Counted from the first letter of the stretch, positions 9,100 through 16,768 are shown. The stretch is 64,000 nt of DNA from Sphaerochaetaceae bacterium (GCA_024405015.1 JAKSPE010000007.1:1-64000); one strand, 5' to 3'. The notes: generated from the letters alone by a model not told the origin. Program-made: numbers and translations.

Positions 9100-9348
9100 C
9101 TTTTGGCAAGTGGGAAAAATGAATTTGGCAGGTCGAAATACGATGTTTTTGAGAAAAAGACACTGATATTTCAATAATTTACACAAATTCCGTAAAAAAA
9201 ACTTACGAAATGCAAAAAAATGGATAATCAAATATTAGTGCGGCAATGATTTTACTAAAATTTTAAAGACACTTTGTCGCTAAAATACGGACACTTTTTT
9301 GATAAAATCCTATGAAATTACTTATAATTTATGCCTTGCATCAGAGCG
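9100..9348. other. AT-rich intergenic stretch
   Basis: This A/T-rich gap lies upstream of the divergently placed hydrolase gene (9047) and before the structured element at 9349. No gene or convincing paired promoter was found in it. Confidence 0.4.
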
Positions 9349-9448
9349 GGGGACTTGCCTTACGTGCTCCTGGTTGTCCGCACTACAGGCCGGCTTTGCT
9401 TCGGACGCAATGCACCTGCGTCCTCTTACCGCAAAGCTTCAAGTCCCC
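9349..9448. repeat. tRNA-linked structured element, copy A (behind tRNA-Leu)
   Basis: This is a folded element of about 100 bp. The outer stem is GGGGACTTG (9349-9357) with CAAGTCCCC (9440-9448). Hairpin 2 is GCCT-tac-GTGC paired with GCAC-tac-AGGC (9357-9390). Hairpin 3 is GCTTTGC (9393-9399) with GCAAAGC (9431-9437), and inside it GGACGCA (9403-9409) with TGCGTCC (9417-9423). A homologous element with the same layout but different paired bases lies at 46296-46393. It sits 55 nt behind tRNA-Leu, beyond the terminator. Its far end repeats the tRNA-Leu 3' sequence imperfectly in the tRNA's own orientation. Confidence 0.75.
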
Positions 9449-9466
9449 ATGAGAGCCCATCAAAAA

Positions 9467-9500
9467 CAAAAGCCCCGGGCTTTTTGCCCAGGGCTTTGTT
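9467..9500. terminator. Bidirectional terminator behind tRNA-Leu
   Basis: AGCCCCGGGC (9471-9480) pairs with GCCCAGGGCT (9486-9495) with one mismatch. It has an A-rich left flank and T-rich right flank, so it can serve the minus-strand tRNA. Confidence 0.7.
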
Positions 9501-9502
9501 TT

Positions 9503-9582
9503 TGCGGGCGGGGGGACTTGAACCCCCACGGTTGCCCATAGGAACCTAAATCCTACGTGTCTGCCAGTTCCACCACGCCCGC
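9503..9582 (-). tRNA. tRNA-Leu (anticodon TAG)
   Basis: The minus strand folds as a class II tRNA. Acceptor GCGGGCG pairs with CGCCCGC, the anticodon loop is TTTAGGT (TAG), there is a long variable arm, and the T arm contains GGTTCAAGTCC. The discriminator is A and CCA is not encoded. A promoter lies upstream with -35 TTGATT and -10 TATAAG 17 bp apart (9594-9622 on this map). Confidence 0.95.
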
Positions 9583-9643
9583 GGTCCTTATGACTTATAG
9601 CACAAATCCATCACGTAATCAACGTTCCTATAACTTTTAAGGC

Positions 9644-9672
9644 TTGGAAGGTCTCTGATTTTGTGCTAGCCT
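9644..9672 (+). promoter_or_regulatory. Promoter giving a near-leaderless transcript (hydrolase, ATG 9682)
   Basis: TTGGAA (9644-9649), 17-bp spacer, TAGCCT (9667-9672). Only 9 nt separate the -10 box from the ATG, and there is no Shine-Dalgarno sequence. Confidence 0.5.
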
Positions 9673-9681
9673 AAGGTCACT

Positions 9682-10404
9682 ATGAAAAAGTTTAGTAAAA
9701 AATCAAGAATCATCATAATCGTCATCGCATGTGTCCTTGTTGCTCTTGCTGTCGCGTGCGTTCTTTATATCAATGACTACTACAGGGCAACTTGCAATGT
9801 GGAGAACACCCAGACGGTGAAGGTCTTGCAAATCAAGGAAGGATACTTCTTTGACGGACCTGGTTCCACAAATGCTCTTGTGTTCTACCCAGGCGGAAAG
9901 GTTCAGGATATTGCCTATGCAGAACTTTTGAAGGAAATCGCAGACAGGGGAGTGGACTGCTTTCTTGTGAGTATGCCTGCAAACCTTGCCATGTTCGGCT
10001 ACAAGAAGGCGGGTGCTATCTTAGAAAGATACTCTTACGAGAACTGGTATCTTGGCGGACACTCTCTAGGCGGCGCCTTTGGCTGCTACTATGTTGCAGA
10101 CCATGTGGATGAGTTTGACGGCATTGTCCTGTTTGCCTCCTATTCCACAAAGGATTTCTCCAATTCTGATATTCGGGTTCTTTCCATGTATGGATCGGAG
10201 GACAGGGTCTTGAATCATGCCAATTTCGAGAAGTCCAGAGCGAACATGCCAACCTCCTATTTGGAGGTCGAGATTCCAGGAGGAAACCACGGCCAGTTTG
10301 GAGATTATGGCATGCAGAAGGGCGATGGGGAGGCCTTTATCGACTCCTCTGAGCAGAAGACGATTGCGGCAGAGCTGGTATCCCAATTCATTTTGGGGAA
10401 ATAA
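9682..10404 (+). CDS. Membrane-anchored alpha/beta hydrolase
   Basis: This 240-residue protein has a positively charged N-terminus and one membrane segment (about 10-31), then an extracytoplasmic hydrolase domain. The nucleophile elbow is G-G-H-S-L-G-G, the acid is probably the Asp in G-S-E-D-R-V, and the histidine is in G-G-N-H-G-Q-F-G. The core resembles the small Abhydrolase_5 group (carboxylesterase-like). Substrate is unknown. The start codon lies directly behind a -10 box with no ribosome site, so translation is probably leaderless. Confidence 0.8.
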   Translation: MKKFSKKSRIIIIVIACVLVALAVACVLYINDYYRATCNVENTQTVKVLQIKEGYFFDGPGSTNALVFYPGGKVQDIAYAELLKEIADRGVDCFLVSMPANLAMFGYKKAGAILERYSYENWYLGGHSLGGAFGCYYVADHVDEFDGIVLFASYSTKDFSNSDIRVLSMYGSEDRVLNHANFEKSRANMPTSYLEVEIPGGNHGQFGDYGMQKGDGEAFIDSSEQKTIAAELVSQFILGK

Positions 10405-10488
10405 ACGTTTTTGACGATATCAAAACATTTGTCTAATTAAGCCTCTTTATGCTAGTATTTCCCAAACTGATTTAGGGGGAGACTGGAA

Positions 10489-11259
10489 ATGAACATTCTT
10501 GCAACTCTCAACAGCGCACCTCTGTATCTGATCTGTGGAGGCATCATTGCCTTCGTTGCAGCGGTTTGCGTTGTTTTCATGATCCGTGCATACAAGGCTG
10601 GAATCGCCATTGGCATGGACAAGACAAAGATGAAGCGCGTGATCACATCAAGTGCAACATTCACAATTCTTCCAAGCGTTGGAATCCTTCTTGGCGTTAT
10701 CGCCCTTTCCGGAAGTCTGGGACTTCCATGGCCATGGCTCAGACTGAGCGTCATTGGTGCACTGCACTATGAGACACAGGTTGCTCAGGCTGCTGCAGAG
10801 CAGGTTGGACTTTCCGGTCTTTCCGCTGCAGAGATGACCGTTCAGGCTTTCACCACAATTGCTCTTCTGATGAGCGTATGTATCATGTGGGGAATGGTTC
10901 TTGGCTTGTTCTTCAACAAGAGATACACAAAGAAGCTCGGATCCGGTTCTTCTTCCAAAAAGAGTGGTCCAAGTTTCGCAGACACCGCAATGACCGCCAT
11001 GTTCATCGGTCTTGTCAGCGCCTATGTCGCAAGCTATGTCGGAGGATTCATTTCCGGTACCGCCGAGGCAAAGGTCTACAAACTGTTCGGCTTCCAGGGT
11101 GATTGGATTCCTCTTATTGTCGTTGTCGTCTCCGCTGCTGCAATGTCTTTCTTCCTGTGGCTTTCTGAAAAGAAAAAGAAGGCTTGGGTTGAGAGCTTCT
11201 CCATTGCAGGAAGTATGCTCTTGGGTATGGCTGCCGCCGTACTTGTGAATCTGTTCTAA
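10489..11259 (+). CDS. DUF5058 family membrane protein
   Basis: The 256-residue polytopic protein has about six or seven membrane segments. The N-terminus L-N-S-A-P-L-Y-L-I-C-G-G and the later I-T-S-S-A-T-F-T-I-L-P-S and L-S-V-I-G-A-L-H-Y-E-T motifs match my memory of DUF5058 proteins, which are uncharacterised. The gene has a strong GGGGGAGA ribosome site and is followed after 11 bp by another integral membrane protein. The two probably form one complex, perhaps a transporter. Substrate unknown. Confidence 0.75.
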   Translation: MNILATLNSAPLYLICGGIIAFVAAVCVVFMIRAYKAGIAIGMDKTKMKRVITSSATFTILPSVGILLGVIALSGSLGLPWPWLRLSVIGALHYETQVAQAAAEQVGLSGLSAAEMTVQAFTTIALLMSVCIMWGMVLGLFFNKRYTKKLGSGSSSKKSGPSFADTAMTAMFIGLVSAYVASYVGGFISGTAEAKVYKLFGFQGDWIPLIVVVVSAAAMSFFLWLSEKKKKAWVESFSIAGSMLLGMAAAVLVNLF

Positions 11260-11270
11260 GGAGGTCTCAA

Positions 11271-11942
11271 ATGGATAGTCAGCAGTATTTTGAAAACTAC
11301 AACAAAAAGACCCATGTCATCGGACGTATCGTCACAATCATCGTTCTGGTGATGCTTCTCGGATCTCCTTTCCTCATCGGTGCCATCCTTGGTGCTATGC
11401 CAAGCATGGGTGCTTTCGCAAAGGGATTCCTGGCTGTCGGTCTCATCTGGACCGTCAGCAGCATCGTTGAGTTCTTGGTCTACACACCAATGCTCGGAGC
11501 AGGTGGAAGCTATCTTGCCTTCATCACAGGTAACCTCATCAACATGAAGATCCCTTGCGCTGTCAATGCCAGAGACCTTGTTGGTGCCAAGACCGGTAGC
11601 GCAGAGAATGAGATCATCTCAACACTCTCCATTGCAACATCCTCACTTGTCACAATCGTGGTTCTTGCAATCGGTGTCCTTCTGCTTCAGCCACTTCAGC
11701 CATTCTTGCAGAGTGAAGTGCTTCAGCCAGCATTCAACAATGTCGTTGCGGCTCTCTTTGGTGCCATGGCATACAAGTACTTCAGAGGGAACATGAAAAT
11801 CGCAGCCATTCCACTTACATTCATGTGTCTGCTTTTTGTCCTTGTTCCATCTCTCACAGGTTCAACAAGCTTCATGATCATCCCAAGTGGTGGAATCGCA
11901 ATTCTCATCGCATGGCTCAGATTCAAGAAGAACAAGGCTTGA
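11271..11942 (+). CDS. Integral membrane protein, partner of the DUF5058 protein
   Basis: This protein (223 aa) has about five or six hydrophobic helices, with an N-terminal cytoplasmic stretch (M-D-S-Q-Q-Y-F-E-N-Y). It contains glycine-rich loops such as L-G-A-G-G-S-Y-L-A-F-I-T-G-N, which could form a substrate path. It follows the DUF5058 gene by 11 bp with an AAGGAGG ribosome site and shares its terminator, so both are surely co-transcribed. I do not recognise the family; a two-subunit transporter is an inference from the pairing. Confidence 0.7.
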   Translation: MDSQQYFENYNKKTHVIGRIVTIIVLVMLLGSPFLIGAILGAMPSMGAFAKGFLAVGLIWTVSSIVEFLVYTPMLGAGGSYLAFITGNLINMKIPCAVNARDLVGAKTGSAENEIISTLSIATSSLVTIVVLAIGVLLLQPLQPFLQSEVLQPAFNNVVAALFGAMAYKYFRGNMKIAAIPLTFMCLLFVLVPSLTGSTSFMIIPSGGIAILIAWLRFKKNKA

Positions 11943-11963
11943 AACTGAAAACTGCAAATAGAT

Positions 11964-11993
11964 AGGGTGACTTCTGGTAGGGGTCACCCTTTG
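11964..11993 (+). terminator. Terminator of the DUF5058 pair
   Basis: AGGGTGAC (11964-11971) pairs with GTCACCCT (11983-11990), followed by TTGTTT. Confidence 0.75.
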
Positions 11994-11994
11994 T

Positions 11995-12516
11995 TTATCT
12001 TGTCCGGTATTCTACGGATTTTTCTGCAGCGATGGCATTGTCCCAACTGTAGCTGTCTTCCTCCGTTGTATATTCTGTTCCAGGTTTTCCATATTCTCTT
12101 AGCATTGCCTGTGCAGAAATGATCCATTGCTTCCCGTATTTGCAGCAGTCCCTTCCTGCAATCAGCTTGCCATAGGAAAGGGCCTTTCGAAGGGTACTTT
12201 CATTCAGATTCCAGATCCTGCAAGCATCACTGAAAGACATCAGGTTGTCAAAAGGGGAGATGATGCTTCTTCCACTTGCCCATATCTCGTTTGATGAAAG
12301 GTCGAGTTCCTCATTCCAGATAACACCGTAGCCTCCAACATCGACAGTGACTTTTGAAAAGAGATTGTTCTCATTCAGCGCTGAAAACTGTGGATATCGG
12401 ACAAGCAGTTGCTTTACGTCATATGTTTTGATTGTTCCATCATCGAATTGTGCAATAAGCGTCAGATTTGGAAGTGTTCCGATGCTTCTGATCAAATGAA
12501 ATTCATATTTTGTCAT
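11995..12516 (-). CDS. DUF2442 domain plus helix-turn-helix protein
   Basis: The protein has 173 residues. The first ~80 fit DUF2442 (L-I-A-Q-F-D-D-G-T-I-K-T-Y-D-V, then a W-N-E-E-L-D-L-S strand), a small fold often found beside DUF4160 in toxin-antitoxin-like pairs. The rest looks like an excisionase/HTH-type module (F-S-D-A-C-R-I-W-N-L-N-E-S-T-L-R-K-A, then G-K-Q-W-I-I). No DUF4160 partner is present here. Four 8-bp direct repeats lie 50-82 bp upstream of the start and are a natural candidate for its own operator. DNA-binding role is inference. Confidence 0.65.
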   Translation of the reverse strand: MTKYEFHLIRSIGTLPNLTLIAQFDDGTIKTYDVKQLLVRYPQFSALNENNLFSKVTVDVGGYGVIWNEELDLSSNEIWASGRSIISPFDNLMSFSDACRIWNLNESTLRKALSYGKLIAGRDCCKYGKQWIISAQAMLREYGKPGTEYTTEEDSYSWDNAIAAEKSVEYRTR

Positions 12517-12565
12517 TTTGGTTCCTTCTCTTCAATTCTATGAAATTCCTCACTGTGGGGTTATG

Positions 12566-12597
12566 TATCACGGTATCATGATATCACAATATCGTGA
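12566..12597. promoter_or_regulatory. Four tandem 8-bp repeats, candidate operator
   Basis: The tetramer TATC recurs at 12566, 12574, 12582 and 12590, exactly 8 bp apart; each unit is TATC plus four mostly purine/C bases. The block is also an imperfect inverted repeat (ATCACGGTAT at the left, ATATCGTGAT at the right). It lies upstream of the DUF2442/HTH gene. Confidence 0.55.
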
Positions 12598-12654
12598 TGT
12601 GTCAAGACTCGGAGCTTTGTTTCCATTCATTTTCAATTTTTTTATCGATTCCTA

Positions 12655-12683
12655 TTGCCAAAGATTCGTTAAAATGGTATACA
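12655..12683 (+). promoter_or_regulatory. Promoter of tRNA-Lys
   Basis: TTGCCA (12655-12660), 17-bp spacer, TATACA (12678-12683). The tRNA starts 12 nt later. Confidence 0.65.
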
Positions 12684-12695
12684 TTACCTCGCATC

Positions 12696-12768
12696 GGGCG
12701 GATAGCTCAGCTGGTAGAGCAACAGACTCTTAATCTGTGGGTCCAGGGTTCGATCCCCTGTCCGCTCA
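12696..12768 (+). tRNA. tRNA-Lys (anticodon CTT)
   Basis: The cloverleaf has acceptor GGGCGGA with TCCGCTC (one G-U), D arm TAGCTCAGCTGGTAGAGCA, anticodon loop CTCTTAA (CTT) and T arm with GGTTCGATCCC. CCA is not encoded. Confidence 0.95.
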
Positions 12769-12769
12769 A

Positions 12770-12798
12770 AGGAACTTCGAAAGAAGTTCCTTTTTTTT
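12770..12798 (+). terminator. Terminator of tRNA-Lys
   Basis: AGGAACTTC (12770-12778) pairs with GAAGTTCCT (12783-12791), followed by eight Ts. Confidence 0.9.
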
Positions 12799-12811
12799 GT
12801 CCTTTGGGTAT

Positions 12812-12957
12812 GTTCTAACCGCATCCGAGGCTTTTCGGTTTCAGTTAGAACTTTCACTAACCTAATATCGAGAAATCCCAGTTTCAGTTGGAACCTTTAT
12901 GCCATCGTAGTGAAAAACAACATTACGGTAACAGAATCTACAAAATCGTAGTCAAAA
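12812..12957. repeat. Short direct and inverted repeats behind tRNA-Lys
   Basis: GTTCTAAC (12812-12819) and GTTAGAAC (12844-12851) form an inverted repeat. GTTTCAGTTAGAACTTT (12838-12854) recurs as a near copy at 12881-12897. ATCGTAGTSAAAA occurs at 12904-12916 and 12945-12957. No gene is visible here. Confidence 0.5.
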
Positions 12958-12978
12958 CCCTGCAAAATGCTGCAGGGT
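12953..12978 (-). terminator. Terminator of the outer-membrane protein pair
   Basis: ACCCTGCA (12957-12964) pairs with TGCAGGGT (12971-12978). On the minus strand a short T run follows. Confidence 0.6.
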
Positions 12979-13020
12979 CTTTGGAAACTGAGACTAATAG
13001 AATCGATATGCTGTTGGAAT

Positions 13021-14619
13021 TTAGAATTCAGCCTCTATGCCAAGGACGAACTGGTGGTCAACTTTCTTTGCGCAAACCACAGCATCGTACTGGCCAAAAA
13101 CCTTGAGTCCCGGCTTGAGATAGTAATCTCCATAAAGCTCTGCATAGGAAGTGAAGGTGACATCTTTGGAAAGAAGACCTGTTTCTGCTCCCAGTACAAA
13201 CAGGGAATCAAAGTTTTTGCTGCCATGAAGCATCACAAACAGCTCTGCTCCAATGTCCCATTTGTCCAAAATGCTGTAGGAGGCTTTCAAGTCTCCCACC
13301 AGGGCATCGCCGCCGTAGGTGTAGCCAAGAAACAGAGGAATGTTTCGCACATAGTCCAGGGCCCGATAATAGCCGATATAGCTTAGGCCCCAATCGCCGA
13401 CGCTCTGTGCATTGCCGTCCTTGGAACGCAGGTACAGAAATGGGAATGTGTATGCGCCTTCCAAAGAGGTCTTGAGAACACCGCTACCGACAAGATGCGA
13501 TCCCTTGATTCCCAGAAGAATTCCCATGGCAGTTGGTGTGCTGTCGCCATCGCTGCTTTCGACAGGGCTTGAGATGTCATCGATGGCCAGCTGCAGGTAG
13601 GCATTAAAGTGCTTGAAGATTCCATAGGAGGCCTCAATGCCGGCAATGGAGTTGGCGCTGGATTTGATGAAGTAGTTGTGAAAGAAGGCCATCGGATTCA
13701 CGAAGCGAAGGTCCAGAAAGCCGGTTTCCGACTGGTAGACAATGGCATCAGTCAGAGCAATGGAGAGCCTGTCATTGAGAAAACGGGCTTCAATCTTATG
13801 TCCCATGTAGTAGAAAAGGCCATCGCGTGAGCCGCCCTTTGCCTCAATCGGATGTGGCAGAAAGCTCATGTGGAAGGTGTACTTGAAACGGCTCCCGAAG
13901 GCGGAGAAGCGAAGCATGTTGTGAAAGCGGAAGGTGTCGCTGAGCATGAGGTTTCCCGTTTCGCCCGAGCCGGATACCAGGCGGTCCCGTCCGAACTGCA
14001 GGTTCCAGTCATCGGTACCAAAGGAGACAAAGGCCCTAAGCGGTGGATTTTGGGAAATCACCTGATGAAAGCCTTCTGGGCAAAACCATGCCAAATCAAA
14101 ATTGAATGGATAGGAATCGAAGGTCCTTCCTTTCAGACGCTTTTCGTTCTCCAGCTGATAGGAAAAGTAGCCGTAGAGGTTTTGTCCCACCCAGGACTCC
14201 CAGCCAAGATCCAATGTCGGCTTTGCGTTTTGGGTGCGAAAGATGTAGTTTTCAACGTAGTCGTAAGGGAATGTGAAGTCCGTGTTCGTATGGGCGTAAG
14301 CCGTAAAGGCTGCAGATCCTGTAAGACTCATTCCAAAGGCCTCATCCACAGCGATCTCTGGCTCTTTTCCAAGGCTTTGTGCAACGTGGTCGTAAAGTTC
14401 TGGATAGGTGTCTCTATTCACCTTACTAAGCATTCTGGCAAGTTCTGCCGTACTCCAAGGACCCGTTGACGATGGAAGGGACCTTCCTTCCAGGAGGTAG
14501 AGGGTCTCGATTTGCGAAAAGATAGGGTCCTGGGTGCTCCAGACCTTCTGGGCATTGGCGGCCAGAAGGCTGGAGAGAAGCAGTGTCAGTAGAAGTAGTG
14601 TGGTGAGAAGGCGCTTCAT
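13021..14619 (-). CDS. Predicted outer-membrane beta-barrel protein (paralogue 1)
   Basis: A cleavable signal peptide is evident (M-K-R-L-L-T-T-L-L-L... to A-N-A-Q). The 532-residue body is rich in aromatic, alternating strands and ends in a typical barrel C-terminus (E-A-E-F). It shares with the upstream protein the phrases S-T-G-P-W-S, F-G-R-D-R-L-x-x-G-S-G-x-T-G-N-L and (F)-S-A-F/Y-G. These recall the Wzi-like capsule-assembly family, but I cannot confirm that. The ATG at 14619 is preferred over an in-frame one 60 nt upstream because the signal peptide starts there and it follows the previous stop codon by one base, implying translational coupling. Confidence 0.7.
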   Translation of the reverse strand: MKRLLTTLLLLTLLLSSLLAANAQKVWSTQDPIFSQIETLYLLEGRSLPSSTGPWSTAELARMLSKVNRDTYPELYDHVAQSLGKEPEIAVDEAFGMSLTGSAAFTAYAHTNTDFTFPYDYVENYIFRTQNAKPTLDLGWESWVGQNLYGYFSYQLENEKRLKGRTFDSYPFNFDLAWFCPEGFHQVISQNPPLRAFVSFGTDDWNLQFGRDRLVSGSGETGNLMLSDTFRFHNMLRFSAFGSRFKYTFHMSFLPHPIEAKGGSRDGLFYYMGHKIEARFLNDRLSIALTDAIVYQSETGFLDLRFVNPMAFFHNYFIKSSANSIAGIEASYGIFKHFNAYLQLAIDDISSPVESSDGDSTPTAMGILLGIKGSHLVGSGVLKTSLEGAYTFPFLYLRSKDGNAQSVGDWGLSYIGYYRALDYVRNIPLFLGYTYGGDALVGDLKASYSILDKWDIGAELFVMLHGSKNFDSLFVLGAETGLLSKDVTFTSYAELYGDYYLKPGLKVFGQYDAVVCAKKVDHQFVLGIEAEF

Positions 14620-14620
14620 A

Positions 14621-16456
14621 TCACATGAAAGAGTACTTTCCGCCAAGGACCATCTGAACGTCCATGGCATCGGAGCCACTGTGGTTGAAGACTCCCTTCA
14701 TAGCCACGAGGTCAAAGGCCATGTTCAGGCTAAGGGCGTCTGTAAACTCATAGCTGCAACGTGCGCCGAAGTCCATGGTGATCCATCTGGTGTTTCGAAG
14801 GGCCACTTCGGATGCTGGGTAGCGGTAGTTTTCGGTGTTTGCTGCGCTGGATGTTGGAGCGGAGAACTGGTTCTTGAAATCCTCTTCTGAGGTGTGGGCT
14901 GGAACCTTGCGCCACTTGGTCCAGATGTCATTGGTTCCATGTGCCATGAAAAGTGCATTGGCGCCAAGGGACAGCTTCTCGTTTTCCCAACTCAGGTCCA
15001 GATTTGCCACAACGCAGTCAGGGCCATACTGGTAGCCGATGACGAACTCGTCGTAGGCGATGTCACTTGTGCTGATGTCCTCAAAGGCATAGAGACGGGA
15101 CTTGACGGCTCCGACATAATCCAGGCCATGGCCTTTCTTGCCGTCGCGGATGTAGGTGTAGGCACCCACATAGACGAACTCCGGATTGATCTCAAGGATT
15201 CCGCCCTTGAGGCCTGTGGTGTACTTGGCACCCAGCATAGCGGCAAAGCCGTTTGGCTCGGTATTTTCTCCCTTGTCTGGCCCTGGAGCTGTCTCAAAGC
15301 CTGGGAAGGCGAACTGGTCAAGAAGAATCTGGGCATAGAGGCTGACCTTCTTGATTGGGGTGTAGTTCAGCTCAAAGGCGAGTGTGGAGTTTGAGTTGTT
15401 CGGCATGTAGGCATTGTGCATAAAGTACATTGGGCTAAGGGCTGCAAACTGAATGCTGTTGGTCTCTGATTCATAGACCAGAGCCTCTGTGATTGCCAAG
15501 GACAGCTTGTCCTTCAGAAGTCTGCCCTCAAAGCGATGTGCTGTATAGAAGAAGGTTCCATCCAGGATTCTTGCCGAGGAGTTGTGGGCAAGGGCCAGAT
15601 ACTGGGAAGTCTCTTTGTCATAGTAGTTGCCCTTGTATGGGAAGAAGGCCAGAAGATAGGTGTACTTGTATTTCTCGCCATAGGCTGTGAATCGCACATT
15701 GTCGTAGTAAGGGAAATTGTCGGCCAATACCAAGTTTCCGGTAGAGCCGCTTCCCCAATTGAGTCTGTCGCGGCCGATCTCGACGGTCCAGCCGTTTCCT
15801 CCGACTGCGGCGAAGGCGATCTGTGGGAAGTTGACATCAACAAGTCTTACGTTGAGCTGGAAGTCGTTCTGCAGGGCAAAGATGTTGGAATTGATTTTTG
15901 TGCTGCCGATTTCCTTGTCACCGTGATAGCCGTTCTGAAGGCCGAAATCCACATAGGAGTAGAAGAATCCGCGAAGCCATGCCTCCCAGGAGACATCAAG
16001 AAGCGGAACGTTCTTGGAAAGGTCCTTGCCGAACCAGAAGTCTCTTCCTTCAAAGGCATGCTGTGTGTAAGCGCCGCTGTCGGTTCGGACGATGCTGGAG
16101 TTCTGGGCATCGTAGGAGTGGATGTAAAAGTCCAGATTGATGTTTCCGTCAAACTCCATGCCTCCATTGGAAAACACGATGGATGGTTCGGCGTTGAGCT
16201 CGGAAAGGACTTTATCATACGTGGAGAGAAGCTCCTCCGGTACGTCTGAACGGTCAATGACGTCGAGCATGGACAGAAGCTCATCACCGCTCCATGGGCC
16301 TGTTGTGGATGGGACCGCGTGGCCTGTCATGACATAGATGCGGGAAATGCTTTTGTAAAGACTACTATCCACAGAATAGATTTTCTGTGAGTTGACGGCA
16401 AAGGCTGCACAGAGGCAGACGATCAGTACGGTTACAGTGGCAAGAAGTTTCTTCAT
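14621..16456 (-). CDS. Predicted outer-membrane beta-barrel protein (paralogue 2)
   Basis: The 611-residue protein has a signal peptide (M-K-K-L-L-A-T-V-T-V... to A-F-A-V) and a long strand-rich body ending G-G-K-Y-S-F-M. The N-terminal region (Y-V-M-T-G-H-A-V-P-S-T-T-G-P-W-S) and the central F/I-G-R-D-R-L-N-W-G-S-G motif are shared with the downstream paralogue, so the pair arose by duplication. A role at the cell surface (capsule or exopolysaccharide assembly, Wzi-like) is possible but not proven. It is the first gene of the two-gene operon. Confidence 0.7.
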   Translation of the reverse strand: MKKLLATVTVLIVCLCAAFAVNSQKIYSVDSSLYKSISRIYVMTGHAVPSTTGPWSGDELLSMLDVIDRSDVPEELLSTYDKVLSELNAEPSIVFSNGGMEFDGNINLDFYIHSYDAQNSSIVRTDSGAYTQHAFEGRDFWFGKDLSKNVPLLDVSWEAWLRGFFYSYVDFGLQNGYHGDKEIGSTKINSNIFALQNDFQLNVRLVDVNFPQIAFAAVGGNGWTVEIGRDRLNWGSGSTGNLVLADNFPYYDNVRFTAYGEKYKYTYLLAFFPYKGNYYDKETSQYLALAHNSSARILDGTFFYTAHRFEGRLLKDKLSLAITEALVYESETNSIQFAALSPMYFMHNAYMPNNSNSTLAFELNYTPIKKVSLYAQILLDQFAFPGFETAPGPDKGENTEPNGFAAMLGAKYTTGLKGGILEINPEFVYVGAYTYIRDGKKGHGLDYVGAVKSRLYAFEDISTSDIAYDEFVIGYQYGPDCVVANLDLSWENEKLSLGANALFMAHGTNDIWTKWRKVPAHTSEEDFKNQFSAPTSSAANTENYRYPASEVALRNTRWITMDFGARCSYEFTDALSLNMAFDLVAMKGVFNHSGSDAMDVQMVLGGKYSFM

Positions 16457-16517
16457 GTTGGATTCTCCCTAAAAATAGTAAGATGACTATAGCATTCTTA
16501 GGTACTTAAGGGAATCG

Positions 16518-16565
16518 ACCAAAGCCGTTTGTCGCTTGGAAAGGGACTTACGCATGCGCTTTGGT
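16518..16565. repeat. Inverted repeat upstream of the outer-membrane protein operon
   Basis: ACCAAAGC (16518-16525) and GCTTTGGT (16558-16565) are perfect inverted arms around a 32-nt centre. They lie in the divergent region between the barrel operon and gltB. Confidence 0.4.
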
Positions 16566-16646
16566 TATGATAGGAACATTTTTGGGAATTTTTGCCGATA
16601 GTCTTTAAAATGCGGACAATTGTCGTTGTTTTGCGAACAAAAGTAC

Positions 16647-16675
16647 TTTACATTCTCCCATCAAATCACTATTCT
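16647..16675 (+). promoter_or_regulatory. Promoter of gltBD
   Basis: TTTACA (16647-16652), 17-bp spacer, TATTCT (16670-16675). The expected start near 16682 puts the hairpin at 16701-16747 inside the leader. Confidence 0.55.
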
Positions 16676-16700
16676 TTGGGAAAATTGAATGTGAGACAAA

Positions 16701-16752
16701 GGCGTCTGACTGAATCTGCAGAAACTCTGTGGACTTGGTCAGGCGTCTTTTT
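16701..16752 (+). terminator. Terminator-like hairpin in the gltB leader (attenuator candidate)
   Basis: GGCGTCTGAC (16701-16710) pairs with GTCAGGCGTC (16738-16747), including G-U pairs. An inner stem TCTGCAG/CTGTGGA lies inside, and five Ts follow (16748-16752). The gltB ATG is only 16 nt further on, with TAGGA between, so this is not the end of another gene. Confidence 0.6.
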
Positions 16753-16768
16753 CGTTAGGATGTGACGT

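Noticed and set aside
9349-9448. Degenerate tRNA gene
   Set aside because: Only the T-arm-like ends resemble a tRNA; there is no anticodon arm or D arm, and the internal hairpins match the element behind tRNA-Arg instead.
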